Origin: JBARKJ01 sp963698885 | GTDB taxonomy: Bacteria; Nitrospirota; JACRHJ01 | Assembly: GCA_963698885.1 (NCBI GenBank) | Contig: CAVOSJ010000002.1 | Location: forward strand, 186,001-250,000 | Length of the DNA: 64,000 bases | Direction: 5' to 3' | Shown here: positions 43,683 through 53,125 of the stretch, one piece after another | Layout of the letters: every line of letters starts with the position of its first letter | Numbering within the stretch: the stretch's first letter is position 1 | Program-made: the position numbers and the translations under genes | The notes under the pieces: generated by a model | Told to the model about the DNA's origin: nothing | The model's input: only the letters and a program-made list of their open reading frames with translations | Databases searched by the model: none

Positions 43683-44066
43683 ATGAAAAAGACCAGCCTG
43701 ATTATTATTTCAGCGGCCGCCATTCTGGCTTTTTTTGGGGCTTTGGCTTACGGACAGACGAAGGATATATCGGACCAGGAATTTCAGCAGGAAGTCCTCT
43801 CGTCGCCCTCGCCGGTGATGGTGGAGTTCTGGTCTCCGAAATGCCCGCACTGCCTTAAAATGGCAAAGGAAGTCAGTACGCTGTCGAAAGAATTGGCGGG
43901 AAGAGTGAAGGTGGCGAAAATCAACGTGCTTGAAAACAACCGGATGGCAAATAAATACGGCGTACAGGTAATACCTACTTTCCTGCTTTTCAGAAACGGC
44001 AAAGTCAAGGCGCAGGCAGTCGGCGAGATGGACGGAAAGAAATTAAAAAAAGAACTCGGGATATAA
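43683..44066 (+). CDS. Thioredoxin-fold protein (CPHC active site), exported
   Basis: 127 residues. A signal peptide (MKKTSLIIISAAAILAFFGA) ends near AYGQT, so the protein acts in the periplasm or is anchored in the inner membrane. The core is VMVEFWSPKCPHCLKMAKEV with a CPHC site like DsbA, and VIPTFLLF holds the cis-Pro. CPHC suggests an oxidising or isomerising role, but the fold is that of a short thioredoxin. It follows its cytoplasmic paralogue by 13 bases. Confidence 0.88.
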   Translation: MKKTSLIIISAAAILAFFGALAYGQTKDISDQEFQQEVLSSPSPVMVEFWSPKCPHCLKMAKEVSTLSKELAGRVKVAKINVLENNRMANKYGVQVIPTFLLFRNGKVKAQAVGEMDGKKLKKELGI

Positions 44067-44088
44067 AGGCGGCCCAGCTTTCTTTTGC

Positions 44089-44307
44089 TTAATTTGTTAT
44101 TATTCTGAAAGGCATCTCTTCCGCAAGCGCCCGCGCCAGCTCCATGAAATCAGGCAGCATATCCGGCGCGACCAGAATTTCCAGAAGTCCGCTTACCGGG
44201 TCGGCGGTCCTAACGACGCCAAAGCCGTCATATGCTTCTATTATGAAGCTGGAATAAGCGATATGGCGCTTCTCGGTTTTTACGGTGATTGTGAGGGAAT
44301 CAGGCAT
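44089..44307 (-). CDS. DUF4911-like small protein
   Basis: 72 residues, starting MPDSLTITVKTEKRHIAYSS. The pattern FIIEAYDGFGVVRTADPVSG and LEILVAPDMLPDFMELARAL resembles the DUF4911 family of small proteins in Deltaproteobacteria, whose function is unknown. A single alpha-beta domain is likely. The start overlaps the stop of accA, so it is translated with it. Confidence 0.7.
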   Translation of the reverse strand: MPDSLTITVKTEKRHIAYSSFIIEAYDGFGVVRTADPVSGLLEILVAPDMLPDFMELARALAEEMPFRIITN

Positions 44308-45274
44308 TTTTCGCCTTGGCCGGCGCGGCGAACGAGCCGATGGCGCGGAATTTTCTGTAGCGGTCGGCCGCGAGTTCTTCGGGGCCAAGCGCCCGTAAAT
44401 CCGCGAGGTGTTTTTTCAGGGCCTTCTCGACGTTTCTCGCGGTAAATTCGTAGTCCCTGTGCGCGCCTCCGACGGGCTCCTTTATCACGTCGTCGATTAT
44501 GCCCAGCCTTAAGCCGTCCTGGGCCTTGATTTTCATCTGCTCCGCCGCCTCGGGCGCCTTAGTCCCGTCTTTCCAGAGTATGGTGGCGCAGCCTTCAGGC
44601 GATATGACGGAATAAATCGCGTGTTCCAGCATGAGCACCCTGTTGGCGACGCCTATCGCAAGCGCGCCGCCGCTCCCGCCCTCGCCGATGACGACGGAAA
44701 TCACAGGCACTTTAAGCCGCGACATCACCAGCAGGTTCCGGGCGATAGCCTCGCTCTGGCCGCGCTCTTCCGCGCCGATTCCCGGATACGCCCCGGCGGT
44801 ATCTATGAAGGTGATTATCGGCCGGTTGAATTTCTCGGCGAACCGCATCAGCCGGAGTGCTTTCCTGTACCCTTCCGGGTGGGGCCAGCCGAAGTTGCGC
44901 TTTATCTTGTCCTTGGTCGTCCGGCCCTTGTTGTGGCCGATTATCACTACGGGGAGGTTGTCGAACCAGGCCATCCCGCCGATAATCGCCGGGTCCTCGC
45001 CAAAAAGACGGTCGCCGTGCATCTCCACGAACCCGGAGGTCAGGAGCGCTATGTAATCCTCGGTGTTCGGCCTGTCCTGGTGTCTGGCCACCTGGGTCTC
45101 CTCCCAGGCGTTAAGGCTGGAGAATATTTTTTCCCGCAGCTCGTCCGCCTTTTTCGAGAGCCTCTTTATCTCTTCGCCCGCGTCCACCTGACCGCCCGCG
45201 GCCATACGGAGGTCTTCTATGCGGTTTTCCAGCTCCGCCAGCGGTTTTTCAAATTCAAGGAAGTTATATGCCAT
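44300..45274 (-). CDS. accA: Acetyl-CoA carboxylase carboxyltransferase subunit alpha
   Basis: Moves the carboxyl group from biotin to acetyl-CoA to make malonyl-CoA, with AccD. 324 residues. Signatures are FLEFEKPLAELENRIEDLRM at the start, ARHQDRPNTEDYIALL, GGMAWFDNLPVVIIGHNKGR, ITFIDTAGAYPGIGAEERGQ, VIGEGGSGGALAIGVANRVL and YSVISPEGCATILWKD. It follows dnaE by 7 bases; the dnaE-accA order is common. accD is not in the window. Confidence 0.97.
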   Translation of the reverse strand: MAYNFLEFEKPLAELENRIEDLRMAAGGQVDAGEEIKRLSKKADELREKIFSSLNAWEETQVARHQDRPNTEDYIALLTSGFVEMHGDRLFGEDPAIIGGMAWFDNLPVVIIGHNKGRTTKDKIKRNFGWPHPEGYRKALRLMRFAEKFNRPIITFIDTAGAYPGIGAEERGQSEAIARNLLVMSRLKVPVISVVIGEGGSGGALAIGVANRVLMLEHAIYSVISPEGCATILWKDGTKAPEAAEQMKIKAQDGLRLGIIDDVIKEPVGGAHRDYEFTARNVEKALKKHLADLRALGPEELAADRYRKFRAIGSFAAPAKAKNA

Positions 45275-45281
45275 AAATCTC

Positions 45282-48200
45282 CTATGCGAAAGTGACCGCG
45301 CCGCTGCCCAAAAGCCTCTCGACCTCGTCCACCAGAAGGTCGGTCGGGGCTACCGAGTGCTCGCCGCCAACCTTCAGGGACAAGGCCGCGTCGCCGTGCC
45401 TGGGCATCTGTATTTTCAGGTACAACGGGCAGCTTCCCTTGTGGCGGAGGATTACCTCGCGGAGCTTTAGTAAGTCCTCGGGCGTCGCCCCGGTCGCGGA
45501 AAGCCTTATATCCACCCTGGTCGTCATCTTCTCCCGGACTTCGGAAAGCGGCAGTATCTTGACCGCCTTAAGCTTCACGCCCTTCTCGCCATGGTCCATC
45601 GAGCCGGTAATAAGGAGCGGCGCGTCCCCTGAAAGCCACTGCTCCGAGGCCTTGTACTGCTCCGGGAACACGATTACTTCCACGGTCCCCTGCAGGTCCT
45701 CCACCGTAAGGTTCGCCATCCGGTCCCCCCTCTTGGTGGTGGCTATTTTCTTCGCCCGGATGACGCACATTATCGTGACCTCGCTCCCGTCCGGAAGCTC
45801 CATCAGTTCCACGCTCGTGTTCCGGGCGAACCTCTTCGCCTCGCCTTCAAACCGGGCCAGGGGATGCCCGGTAATATAAAAGCCTATCGTCTCCTTCTCG
45901 TATGAGAGAAGCGTCGCCTCGCTCCACTCCGGCACGTCCGGGTATTCCTCCTGCACCTGGGAGGGGCCAGAGTCGCCAAGCAGCATGTCGAACATGGAAG
46001 TCTGACCGGCCTGGCGTTCGCGGGCGAGCTGGTTTGCGCCCTCCATCGCATTGTCCAGAGCCGCCATCATCTTCGGGCGAGATACGATAGTTGAATCGAA
46101 CGCCCCGCACTTGATAAGCCCCTCGATCACCCGCTTGTTCACTTTACGGAGGTCCACTTTCTGGCAGAAGTCGTAAAGTGAGGTGAATGGACCTTGCTCC
46201 GTCCGCGCCTGCATTATAGACTCGATCGCCGAATGTCCGACGTTCTTCACCGCGGCCAGTCCAAACAGTATTTTCCCCTCATGGACCGTGAAATTAGCGT
46301 CCGAGCGGTTCACGTCCGGAGGCGTGACCGCCACGTCCATGTCCCGGCAGTCGGAGATATATTTTACGATCTTATCGGTATTGTCCATCTCGGAGGACAA
46401 AAGCGCCGCCATGAACTCTACCTTGTAGTGGGCCTTTAAGTATGCGGTCTGGTACGTGATCAGGGCGTAGGCGGCGGAGTGGGACTTGTTGAAGCCGTAC
46501 TCCGCGAACTTCTCCATGTTCTCAAACACGGCTTCAGCCTTTTTGAGCGGTATCTTCTTTGCCGCCGCGCCTTGCAGGAACTGCTCCTTCATCTTCGCCA
46601 TGACCTCGGGCTTTTTCTTGCCCATGGCTTTACGGAGCGTATCCGCCTGGCCAAGCGTGAAGCCCCCGAGCGACACGGCGATCTGCATGACCTGTTCCTG
46701 ATACACTATGACGCCGTACGTGTTCTTCAGTATCTGTTCCAGTTCAGGCGGTTCGTAGACCGTCTGTTTCGCGCCTCTGCGCCGCTGGATATAGTCGTCC
46801 ACCATGCCGCTCTGCATCGGCCCGGGCCGGTACAGAGCGATCAGCACTATCAGGTCTTCGAACCGCTCCGGCTTCATCTTTATTATGAGGTCGCGCATCC
46901 CGGAGGACTCAAGCTGGAAGACCCCGCCGGTATCGCCCGAGGCGAGGAGTTTATATGTATCCGGGTCCGGGTCCTCGAGCGAGAGCGACGTCAGCTTGAA
47001 GGGCGCTTCCCCTGCGGGCATGTCGCGGTTTATTATCTTCACCGCGTTGTCTATGACCGTAAGCGTTCGAAGGCCCAAAAAATCGAATTTGACAAGGCCG
47101 ATTTTCTCTATCTCGTCTTTCGCGTACTGCGTGACTATCACGCCGTCCGCATCGCGGTAGAGAGGCGTGTAATCCGTCAGGGGCTCCTGTGATATGACCA
47201 CCCCGGCCGCGTGCTTCGAGGCATGGCGGGTTAAGCCTTCAAGGGACTTGGCTATCTCGAATATCTCGGCTATCCGCGTATCTTCCTTTACCAGGTCGCG
47301 AAGACGCGGCTCCTGGGCGAGCGCGTCCTGAAGTGTAATCTTCAGCGCGTCCGGCACGAGCTTCGCGACCTTGTCAACCTCCCCGTAAGGGATGTCCAGC
47401 ACGCGCCCGACGTCTCTGATTACGCCTTTAGCCAGCATCGTGCCGAACGTTATTATCTGGGAGACATGGTCGGCCCCGTACTTTTCCTTGACGTAATTTA
47501 TGACCTCGTCGCGGCGGTCCATGCAGAAGTCTATATCGATATCCGGCATGGATATGCGCTCGGGGTTTAAGAACCTCTCGAACAGGAGCCCGTAGGGCAG
47601 GGGGTCTATGTCAGTTATTTCCAGCGAGTATGCCACGATGCTCCCGGCGGCTGAACCCCTGCCGGGGCCGACCGGGATGTCTCTGTCCTTCGCGTAGTTG
47701 ATGAAGTCCCATACCACTAAAAAGTAGCCCGCGAACCCCATGCTCTTTATAATGTTCAGCTCTTCCTCGAGGCGGCTCCAGTAAACCGCCGGGTCGGTCT
47801 TGACCAGCGTCAGCCTCTTTTTGAGACCGCGCCTGGCAAGTTCCTCAAGGTAGCTCTCTTTGGTATAACCTTCCGGGACGACGTAGTGCGGCAGGTGGTA
47901 CTGGTCGAAATCGAGCTTCAGGTTGCAGCGCTCCGCGACCTTCACCGTGTTCTTTACGGCTTCCGGATAAAACTCGAAGGCGGACTCCATTTCGGATGGG
48001 CTTTTGAAGTAGAACTCGTCCGTCTGGAAGCGCATCCGGTTCGGGTCGCTCATCATCTTTCCGGTCTGGATGCAAAGCAGCGCCTCGTGCGCTTTCGAGT
48101 CGCTTTTTTTAAAGTAGTGGCAGTCCGAGGTGGCGACCAGAGGGATGTTCAGTTCTTCCGAAAGCTCGGCGAGAAGCGCGTTTACCGTCTTCTGTTCCTC

Positions 48201-48746
48201 GATGCCGTTATCCTGTATCTCTAAATAAAAGTTCTCCGGCCCGAGGATCTCCCGGTACGCAATTGCCGCGGCCCGTGCCCCTTCCTTGTCGCCTTTTAAA
48301 AGCTTGTACGGCACTTCGCCCTTCAGGCAGGCGGATAGCCCGATAAGCCCGCCGGAGAATTGTCTCAGCGTGTCCTTGTCAATCCTGGGCTTGTAGTAGA
48401 ACCCCTCTGTGTATCCGAGGCTCACCAGACGCATCAGGTTCTTATAGCCGTCATGGTTGCGTGCGAGGAGGACAAGGTGGTATGCGGCTTCGTGCGGCCC
48501 GCCGCTTCGGTCCGTCCTGTCGGACGGAGCGATGTAGGTCTCGCAGCCGATAATCGGCTTTATGCCAGCCTTCTGCGCCTTCTGATAAAACTCCACGGCC
48601 CCGAACATGTTGCCGTGGTCGGTGATGGCGAGCGCGGGCATCCCGTACTCGACCGCCTTTTTTACAAGGTCGTCAATCCGGTTCGCGCCGTCCAGGAGGC
48701 TGTACTGGGTATGTATGTGCAGGTGTACGAAACTTGCGTGATGCAT
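45282..48746 (-). CDS. dnaE: DNA polymerase III alpha subunit
   Basis: Replicative polymerase, 1154 residues, intact across 3.4 kb. An N-terminal PHP domain (FVHLHIHTQYSLLDGANRID) keeps most metal ligands. The palm has the catalytic SMPDIDIDFCMDRRDEVINY; the fingers have GVIVYQEQVMQIAVSLGGFT and YGFNKSHSAAYALITYQTAY. A helix-hairpin-helix region and an OB domain (VTIMCVIRAKKIATTKRGDR) close the protein. The ATG gives MHHASFVHLHIH. It is of the DnaE1 type. Confidence 0.98.
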   Translation of the reverse strand: MHHASFVHLHIHTQYSLLDGANRIDDLVKKAVEYGMPALAITDHGNMFGAVEFYQKAQKAGIKPIIGCETYIAPSDRTDRSGGPHEAAYHLVLLARNHDGYKNLMRLVSLGYTEGFYYKPRIDKDTLRQFSGGLIGLSACLKGEVPYKLLKGDKEGARAAAIAYREILGPENFYLEIQDNGIEEQKTVNALLAELSEELNIPLVATSDCHYFKKSDSKAHEALLCIQTGKMMSDPNRMRFQTDEFYFKSPSEMESAFEFYPEAVKNTVKVAERCNLKLDFDQYHLPHYVVPEGYTKESYLEELARRGLKKRLTLVKTDPAVYWSRLEEELNIIKSMGFAGYFLVVWDFINYAKDRDIPVGPGRGSAAGSIVAYSLEITDIDPLPYGLLFERFLNPERISMPDIDIDFCMDRRDEVINYVKEKYGADHVSQIITFGTMLAKGVIRDVGRVLDIPYGEVDKVAKLVPDALKITLQDALAQEPRLRDLVKEDTRIAEIFEIAKSLEGLTRHASKHAAGVVISQEPLTDYTPLYRDADGVIVTQYAKDEIEKIGLVKFDFLGLRTLTVIDNAVKIINRDMPAGEAPFKLTSLSLEDPDPDTYKLLASGDTGGVFQLESSGMRDLIIKMKPERFEDLIVLIALYRPGPMQSGMVDDYIQRRRGAKQTVYEPPELEQILKNTYGVIVYQEQVMQIAVSLGGFTLGQADTLRKAMGKKKPEVMAKMKEQFLQGAAAKKIPLKKAEAVFENMEKFAEYGFNKSHSAAYALITYQTAYLKAHYKVEFMAALLSSEMDNTDKIVKYISDCRDMDVAVTPPDVNRSDANFTVHEGKILFGLAAVKNVGHSAIESIMQARTEQGPFTSLYDFCQKVDLRKVNKRVIEGLIKCGAFDSTIVSRPKMMAALDNAMEGANQLARERQAGQTSMFDMLLGDSGPSQVQEEYPDVPEWSEATLLSYEKETIGFYITGHPLARFEGEAKRFARNTSVELMELPDGSEVTIMCVIRAKKIATTKRGDRMANLTVEDLQGTVEVIVFPEQYKASEQWLSGDAPLLITGSMDHGEKGVKLKAVKILPLSEVREKMTTRVDIRLSATGATPEDLLKLREVILRHKGSCPLYLKIQMPRHGDAALSLKVGGEHSVAPTDLLVDEVERLLGSGAVTFA

Positions 48747-48989
48747 AAAGTCCTCAATTCAAAAGCAGGTATAGTTATACATCATCCGGAGCTTATTATC
48801 AAGAGCGGCGGGGTGAAATTAATTATTTCCTCTTTTTCCGGGAATAGGCATTCCAATGCGTAATATTTTGAAAAATATGAATAAACCGCTATCCGGCCGG
48901 GCCAGGCCCCAATAGAGCTATCAGGAGATGCTATGAATATCTGTTATACTTGTTAATAGGAAAATTTTAAGGTTACAGGAGGTCAAGCC
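48747..48989. other. Intergenic region between divergent dnaE and a secreted-protein gene
   Basis: It must hold promoters for both sides. A short palindrome ATATTTTGAAAAATAT lies at 48864-48879. TATACT at 48945-48950 could be the -10 of the rightward gene, but no good -35 lies 17 bases before it. Confidence 0.4.
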
Positions 48990-49454
48990 ATGAAAAAGAT
49001 GTATTTAGTTGCCTTGGGGGTGTTCGCGGCCGCCCTCTTCGGAGCGGGGTATAATGCCTACGCCGCCGATTCCGGCACGTCATCCGGCACGAGCGGATAC
49101 TCCCACGAGACGAGCGGCACGCCCGGGGCCGGAGGGGCGGCCATGCCCGGCTATAAAACGATGTACGGGTACATCGTCGATACCACGTGCATGAGCGGCA
49201 AGGAAGCCAAACAGGCCGAGAAAGAAGGGAAACTCGACGCCTTCGTGAAAGGACATTCGAAAGAGTGTGTCCTGGCCTGCAAGTCTGGCGGATGCGGATT
49301 TTATTCCGACGGAAGGCTCTATAAACTGGATGAGGCCTCAAGCGGCAGGATCAATGCATTCCTGGAAAGTCCTGGCAGTTTGCTGCACGTTAAGGCGGAC
49401 GTTTACGTAAATAAAGATACCATAGGGCTGCTCAACCTCCACAACGCGCTATAA
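48990..49454 (+). CDS. Secreted small protein with conserved Cys/His pattern, unknown function
   Basis: 154 residues. The signal peptide ends near GYNAYAADS. A Ser/Gly/Thr-rich linker follows. The C-terminal 100 residues have YGYIVDTTCM, then HSKECVLACKSGGCGFYSDG and RLYKLDEASSGRINAFLE. The ordered Cys and His positions suggest disulfides or a metal site. Similar small exported proteins with a GYIxDxxC...HxxxC...GxYxDGKxY pattern occur in many bacteria without known function. GGAGG precedes the ATG. Confidence 0.75.
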   Translation: MKKMYLVALGVFAAALFGAGYNAYAADSGTSSGTSGYSHETSGTPGAGGAAMPGYKTMYGYIVDTTCMSGKEAKQAEKEGKLDAFVKGHSKECVLACKSGGCGFYSDGRLYKLDEASSGRINAFLESPGSLLHVKADVYVNKDTIGLLNLHNAL

Positions 49455-49475
49455 GGCCGGTTCCGAGGCAAAAAC

Positions 49476-49512
49476 AAAAGCCCTGCCCCCTATGGGGATG
49501 GGGCTTTTTTTT
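49476..49512 (+). terminator. Rho-independent terminator 1 after the secreted-protein gene
   Basis: AAAAGCCC...CCCC pairs with GGGG...GGGCTTTT around a CTAT loop, followed by eight T. Confidence 0.88.
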
Positions 49513-49521
49513 GAGTCGGCT

Positions 49522-49541
49522 GCCGGTTGACCGGCTTTTTT
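49522..49541 (+). terminator. Rho-independent terminator 2
   Basis: GCCGG and CCGGC pair around TTGA, followed by TTTTTT. It stands 9 bases after terminator 1 and insulates lipA. Confidence 0.7.
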
Positions 49542-49598
49542 GTTTGACTTTGGGGGTGGCAGGTCTTAATATAGCATTTTCAACAAGATAAGCTCAGG

Positions 49599-50456
49599 AT
49601 GGATGAGAGAATACCCGCCTACGCGCGGAAAAAATACAATATAGGCGAACTGGCCGCGGTCAAGGCCAAGCTGCGTGAGCTTGGCCTCCATACGGTCTGC
49701 GAGTCGGCAAAGTGCCCGAACATCGGCGAGTGCTTCAAAAAGCCGACGGCCACCTTCATGATACTGGGGGAGATCTGTACCCGGCGGTGCGGGTTCTGCT
49801 CGGTAAAAAAAGGTCTTACAGAACCGCCCAATCCAGCTGAGGCGGATAACATAGCAGTAGCCGTGGGCAAGCTGGGCCTCAAACATGCCGTTATCACTTC
49901 CGTGACCCGTGACGACCTGCCGGACGGAGGCGCGGGTCAGTTCGAGGCGGTTATCAGTATCCTGAAGAGGGAGTTCCCGGCGCTGGTGATCGAGGTCCTG
50001 ACCCCGGATTTCAAGGGGTCTACAACGGCACTTCGCAAAGTCATAGAGGCCGGGCCTCACATATTCAACCACAACCTGGAGACGGTGCCGAGACTGTACA
50101 CGAAAGTTCGTCCCCAGGCGGTTTATGAGCGCTCTCTTAAAGTGCTTCGCGCGGCTAAGAGTTTTAGCCCGGACGTGTACGTTAAATCCGGTATAATGGC
50201 GGGCTTGGGGGAGCGAGAAGACGAGGTCGTCTCCGTGATGCGGGACCTGCGGGACGCCGGCTGCGACCTGCTGACAATCGGCCAGTACTTGAGGCCGTCG
50301 AAAGAGAACCTCCAAGTCGAGGAGTACGTGCTGCCGGAAGTATTCGAGCGCTACGCTGAGACGGGAAAGCGGATGGGATTTCTCTCCGTCGCCTCCGCGC
50401 CGTTTGTCCGCAGCTCGTATAACGCGGAAGAAGTTTTCGCGGCGATAAAGAGATAG
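49599..50456 (+). CDS. lipA: Lipoyl synthase
   Basis: Radical SAM enzyme that inserts two sulfurs into protein-bound octanoate. 285 residues. The auxiliary cluster Cys are in CESAKCPNIGEC, the radical SAM Cys in CTRRCGFC. VTSVTRDDLPDGGAGQF, FNHNLETVPRLY, SGIMAGLGE and the C-terminal RSSY Ser ligand are all present. The ATG at 49599 gives MDERIPAYARKKY. lipB is not adjacent. A small membrane-protein frame begins 2 bases after its stop. Confidence 0.97.
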   Translation: MDERIPAYARKKYNIGELAAVKAKLRELGLHTVCESAKCPNIGECFKKPTATFMILGEICTRRCGFCSVKKGLTEPPNPAEADNIAVAVGKLGLKHAVITSVTRDDLPDGGAGQFEAVISILKREFPALVIEVLTPDFKGSTTALRKVIEAGPHIFNHNLETVPRLYTKVRPQAVYERSLKVLRAAKSFSPDVYVKSGIMAGLGEREDEVVSVMRDLRDAGCDLLTIGQYLRPSKENLQVEEYVLPEVFERYAETGKRMGFLSVASAPFVRSSYNAEEVFAAIKR

Positions 50457-50458
50457 CC

Positions 50459-50569
50459 GTGCAGGTATCCCAGATATATCACTTTACTCTCGGGGTGGTA
50501 ATCGTCTTTGTCGCGGCGTTGGTCATAGCTAAGAAATTAGGCAAGAAAAAAAAAGAAATAAGCAAATAA
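50459..50569 (+). CDS. Very small single-helix membrane protein
   Basis: 36 codons with a GTG start: VQVSQIYHFTLGVVIVFVAA, then LVIAKKLGKKKKEISK. One hydrophobic helix is followed by a strongly basic tail, a layout typical of small inner-membrane proteins with the tail in the cytoplasm. The start lies 2 bases after the lipA stop, so coupling is possible. The ribosome site is weak and no family is known to me. Confidence 0.45.
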   Translation: MQVSQIYHFTLGVVIVFVAALVIAKKLGKKKKEISK

Positions 50570-50621
50570 ATAAGCGAACAGATAAGAAAAAATACAAGAA
50601 AAGATAACCGGAGGTTTTATT

Positions 50622-51791
50622 TTGTTTGATTTCCCGAGGATAAAACGCCTGCCGCCTTACGTGTTCGCCATCGTAAACCAGATGAAAATGGAGGCCAGAA
50701 AGCGCGGCGAGGACATCATAGACTTCGGCATGGGGAACCCGGACATGGGCACTCCCCAGCACATCGTGGACAAACTGGTGGAGGCCGCTTACAACCCGCG
50801 CAACCACCGCTACTCCGCCAGCCGCGGGATCCCGAAACTCCGCGGCGCGATAGCCGACTGGTACAAGCGCCGCTATGACGTGGACATCGACCCGGAGACG
50901 GAAGCGATCGCCACGATGGGCGCGAAAGAGGGCCTAAGCCACCTGGCGCTCGCGACGATAGAGCCTGGGGACGTAGTGCTCTGCCCGTCTCCGGCGTATC
51001 CAATCCACCCGTACTCGGTTGTAATAGCGGGCGGCGAGGTCCGGCACATACCGCTAAGGCGGGATTCGGATTTCTTCGAGGACATGCTCTCCGCTTTCCG
51101 GCAGGTATGGCCCGCGCCGAAGATGCTTATTATCAGCTTCCCGAACAACCCGACCACGGCAACGGTGGACCTGGAGTTCTTCGAGAAGGTGGTGGACTTC
51201 GCCCGTGAGCATAAAGTCATCGTCATCCATGACCTTGCCTACGCCGACCTGGTATTCGACGGGTACAAGGCCCCAAGCTTCCTTCAGGTAAAAGGCGCGA
51301 AGGACGTGGGCGTCGAGTTCTTCTCGATGTCCAAGAGCTACAACATGCCAGGATGGCGCGTGGGCTTCTGCTGCGGAAACAGGGAGATCGTGGGCGCGCT
51401 CCAGAAGATAAAGAGTTACCTGGACTACGGGATGTTCCAGCCGATACAGATCGCCGCGATAGCGGCGCTGAACGGACCGCAGGACTGCGTGCAGGAGATT
51501 ACTGAGGTTTACAAAGTCCGAAGAGACTGCCTGGTGGAGGGACTGGCGAAGATAGGCTGGGAGATGCCTAAGCCGCTCGCCACCATGTTCGTATGGGCTA
51601 AGATACCGGAGAAGTTCAAGCATATGGGCTCGCTTGAGTTCTCGAAGATGCTGATTGCCGAGGCGAAGGTCGCGGTATCGCCGGGCATAGGCTTCGGAGA
51701 GTACGGAGAGGGCAGGGTGCGGTTCGCACTCATCGAGAACGAGCACAGGACGAGGCAGGCGATAAAGGGCCTTAAGAAAGTTTTAGGATAA
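50622..51791 (+). CDS. alaC: Alanine-synthesising aminotransferase AlaC
   Basis: PLP fold-type I aminotransferase that makes alanine from pyruvate and glutamate. 389 residues. The N-terminus IKRLPPYVFAIVNQMKMEAR and EDIIDFGMGNPDMGTPQHIV match AlaC (YfdZ) closely. GAKEGLSHLALATIEPGD, SFPNNPTTATVDLEFFE and the PLP Lys in FFSMSKSYNMPGWRVGF are clear. The TTG start has GGAGG upstream. It heads the hom-thrC-lysC run, 8 bases before hom. Confidence 0.92.
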   Translation: MFDFPRIKRLPPYVFAIVNQMKMEARKRGEDIIDFGMGNPDMGTPQHIVDKLVEAAYNPRNHRYSASRGIPKLRGAIADWYKRRYDVDIDPETEAIATMGAKEGLSHLALATIEPGDVVLCPSPAYPIHPYSVVIAGGEVRHIPLRRDSDFFEDMLSAFRQVWPAPKMLIISFPNNPTTATVDLEFFEKVVDFAREHKVIVIHDLAYADLVFDGYKAPSFLQVKGAKDVGVEFFSMSKSYNMPGWRVGFCCGNREIVGALQKIKSYLDYGMFQPIQIAAIAALNGPQDCVQEITEVYKVRRDCLVEGLAKIGWEMPKPLATMFVWAKIPEKFKHMGSLEFSKMLIAEAKVAVSPGIGFGEYGEGRVRFALIENEHRTRQAIKGLKKVLG

Positions 51792-51799
51792 AATATTTT

Positions 51800-53111
51800 A
51801 TGAAATCTAAAATTGGCGTTGGCCTTATCGGTCTCGGCACGGTCGGCTCCGGAGTGGTGAAGCTCCTCCGCGAGAATGCGGAAATCATCTCGCGGCGGCT
51901 GGGCGCTGAAGTTACGCTCGTCAAAGCGGCGGACCTGGACGCCTCCCGCGCGAAGGCGCTGAATCTGTCGAAAAGTATTTATACGAAGGACGCCCGCGAG
52001 GTAATAAACCATCCTGACGTAGATATCGTAATCGAACTCATCGGCGGGTATAAACCGGCGAAGGAGTTTATTTTATCCGCCCTGGAGAATGGGCAAGGCG
52101 GTCGTAACGGCGAACAAGGCCCTGCTTGCCATCCACGGCGAGGAAATATTTGCGGCGGCGGATAAGGCGGGAGTGCCGGTGGCTTACGAGGCGTCTGTCG
52201 GCGGCGGCATACCGATCATCGGCGCGATAAAACAGGGCATCGCCGCGAACAACATCGAAGCGATTTACGGGATCATAAACGGCACTTCGAACTACATCCT
52301 CACGAAGATGACGGACGAGGGGCGGGATTTCGACGACGTGCTCGAAGAGGCACAAGGCTTAGGATACGCCGAAGCGGACCCGACCTTCGACGTGGAGGGG
52401 ATAGACCCGGCGCACAAGCTTGCGATACTCGCCGACATTGCCTACGGCACGCCGATAAACTTCGCGGACATATATACCGAGGGCATATCCCGCATATTGC
52501 CGGAGGATATCCACTACGCGCGCGAGCTGGGGTTCAAGATAAAGCTTCTGGCGATAGCCAAGCTTAGAGGCGGGGAAGTCGAGGCGCGGGTGCATCCGAC
52601 GATGCTCCCGGAGGATTATCTGATCGCAAAGGTGGACGGCGTTTTCAACGCCGTGTATGTGGTGGGCGACGCTCTGGGACCTGCGATGTTCTATGGGCGC
52701 GGCGCGGGCGACATGCCGACGGCAAGCGCGGTCGTATCGGATATCATGGATATATCGAGGGACATCCTCTACGGGAAGCCCGGCAGGATGCCCGTCGCCT
52801 CCTTCCGCAGGGAGAACAGAAAAAAACTGAAGGTTATGCCCATCGATAAGGTGCGGTGCCGGTACTACCTCCGCTTCACGGCGCAGGACCGCCCCGGCGT
52901 GCTTTCGAAAATTTCCGGGATACTCGGCAAGCACGACATAAGCATATCTTCGGTCATCCAGCACGGACGGGACGAGGAGAGCGCGGTGCCCATCGTCGTA
53001 ATGACGCACGAGGCGGTGGAGAGAAACGTCCGCAAAGCGCTCGCGACAATAGACGAACTGGAAGTAATTTCCGCGAAGACGATAGTGATACGAGTAGAGG
53101 GCGAAGAATAA
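51800..53111 (+). CDS. hom: Homoserine dehydrogenase, one frame break
   Basis: Reduces aspartate semialdehyde to homoserine with NAD(P)H. About 436 residues: Rossmann domain (VGLIGLGTVGSGVVKLLREN), catalytic domain (VVTANKALLAIHGEEIFAAA, EASVGGGIPIIGAIKQG, INGTSNYILTKMTDEG, GYAEADPTFDVEGIDPAHKL) and a C-terminal ACT domain (YYLRFTAQDRPGVLSKISGI) for feedback control by threonine. One extra C at about 52094 breaks the frame between SALENG and KAVVTAN. It lies between alaC and thrC. Confidence 0.95.
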
Positions 53112-53125
53112 TATAAGGAGTAGAG

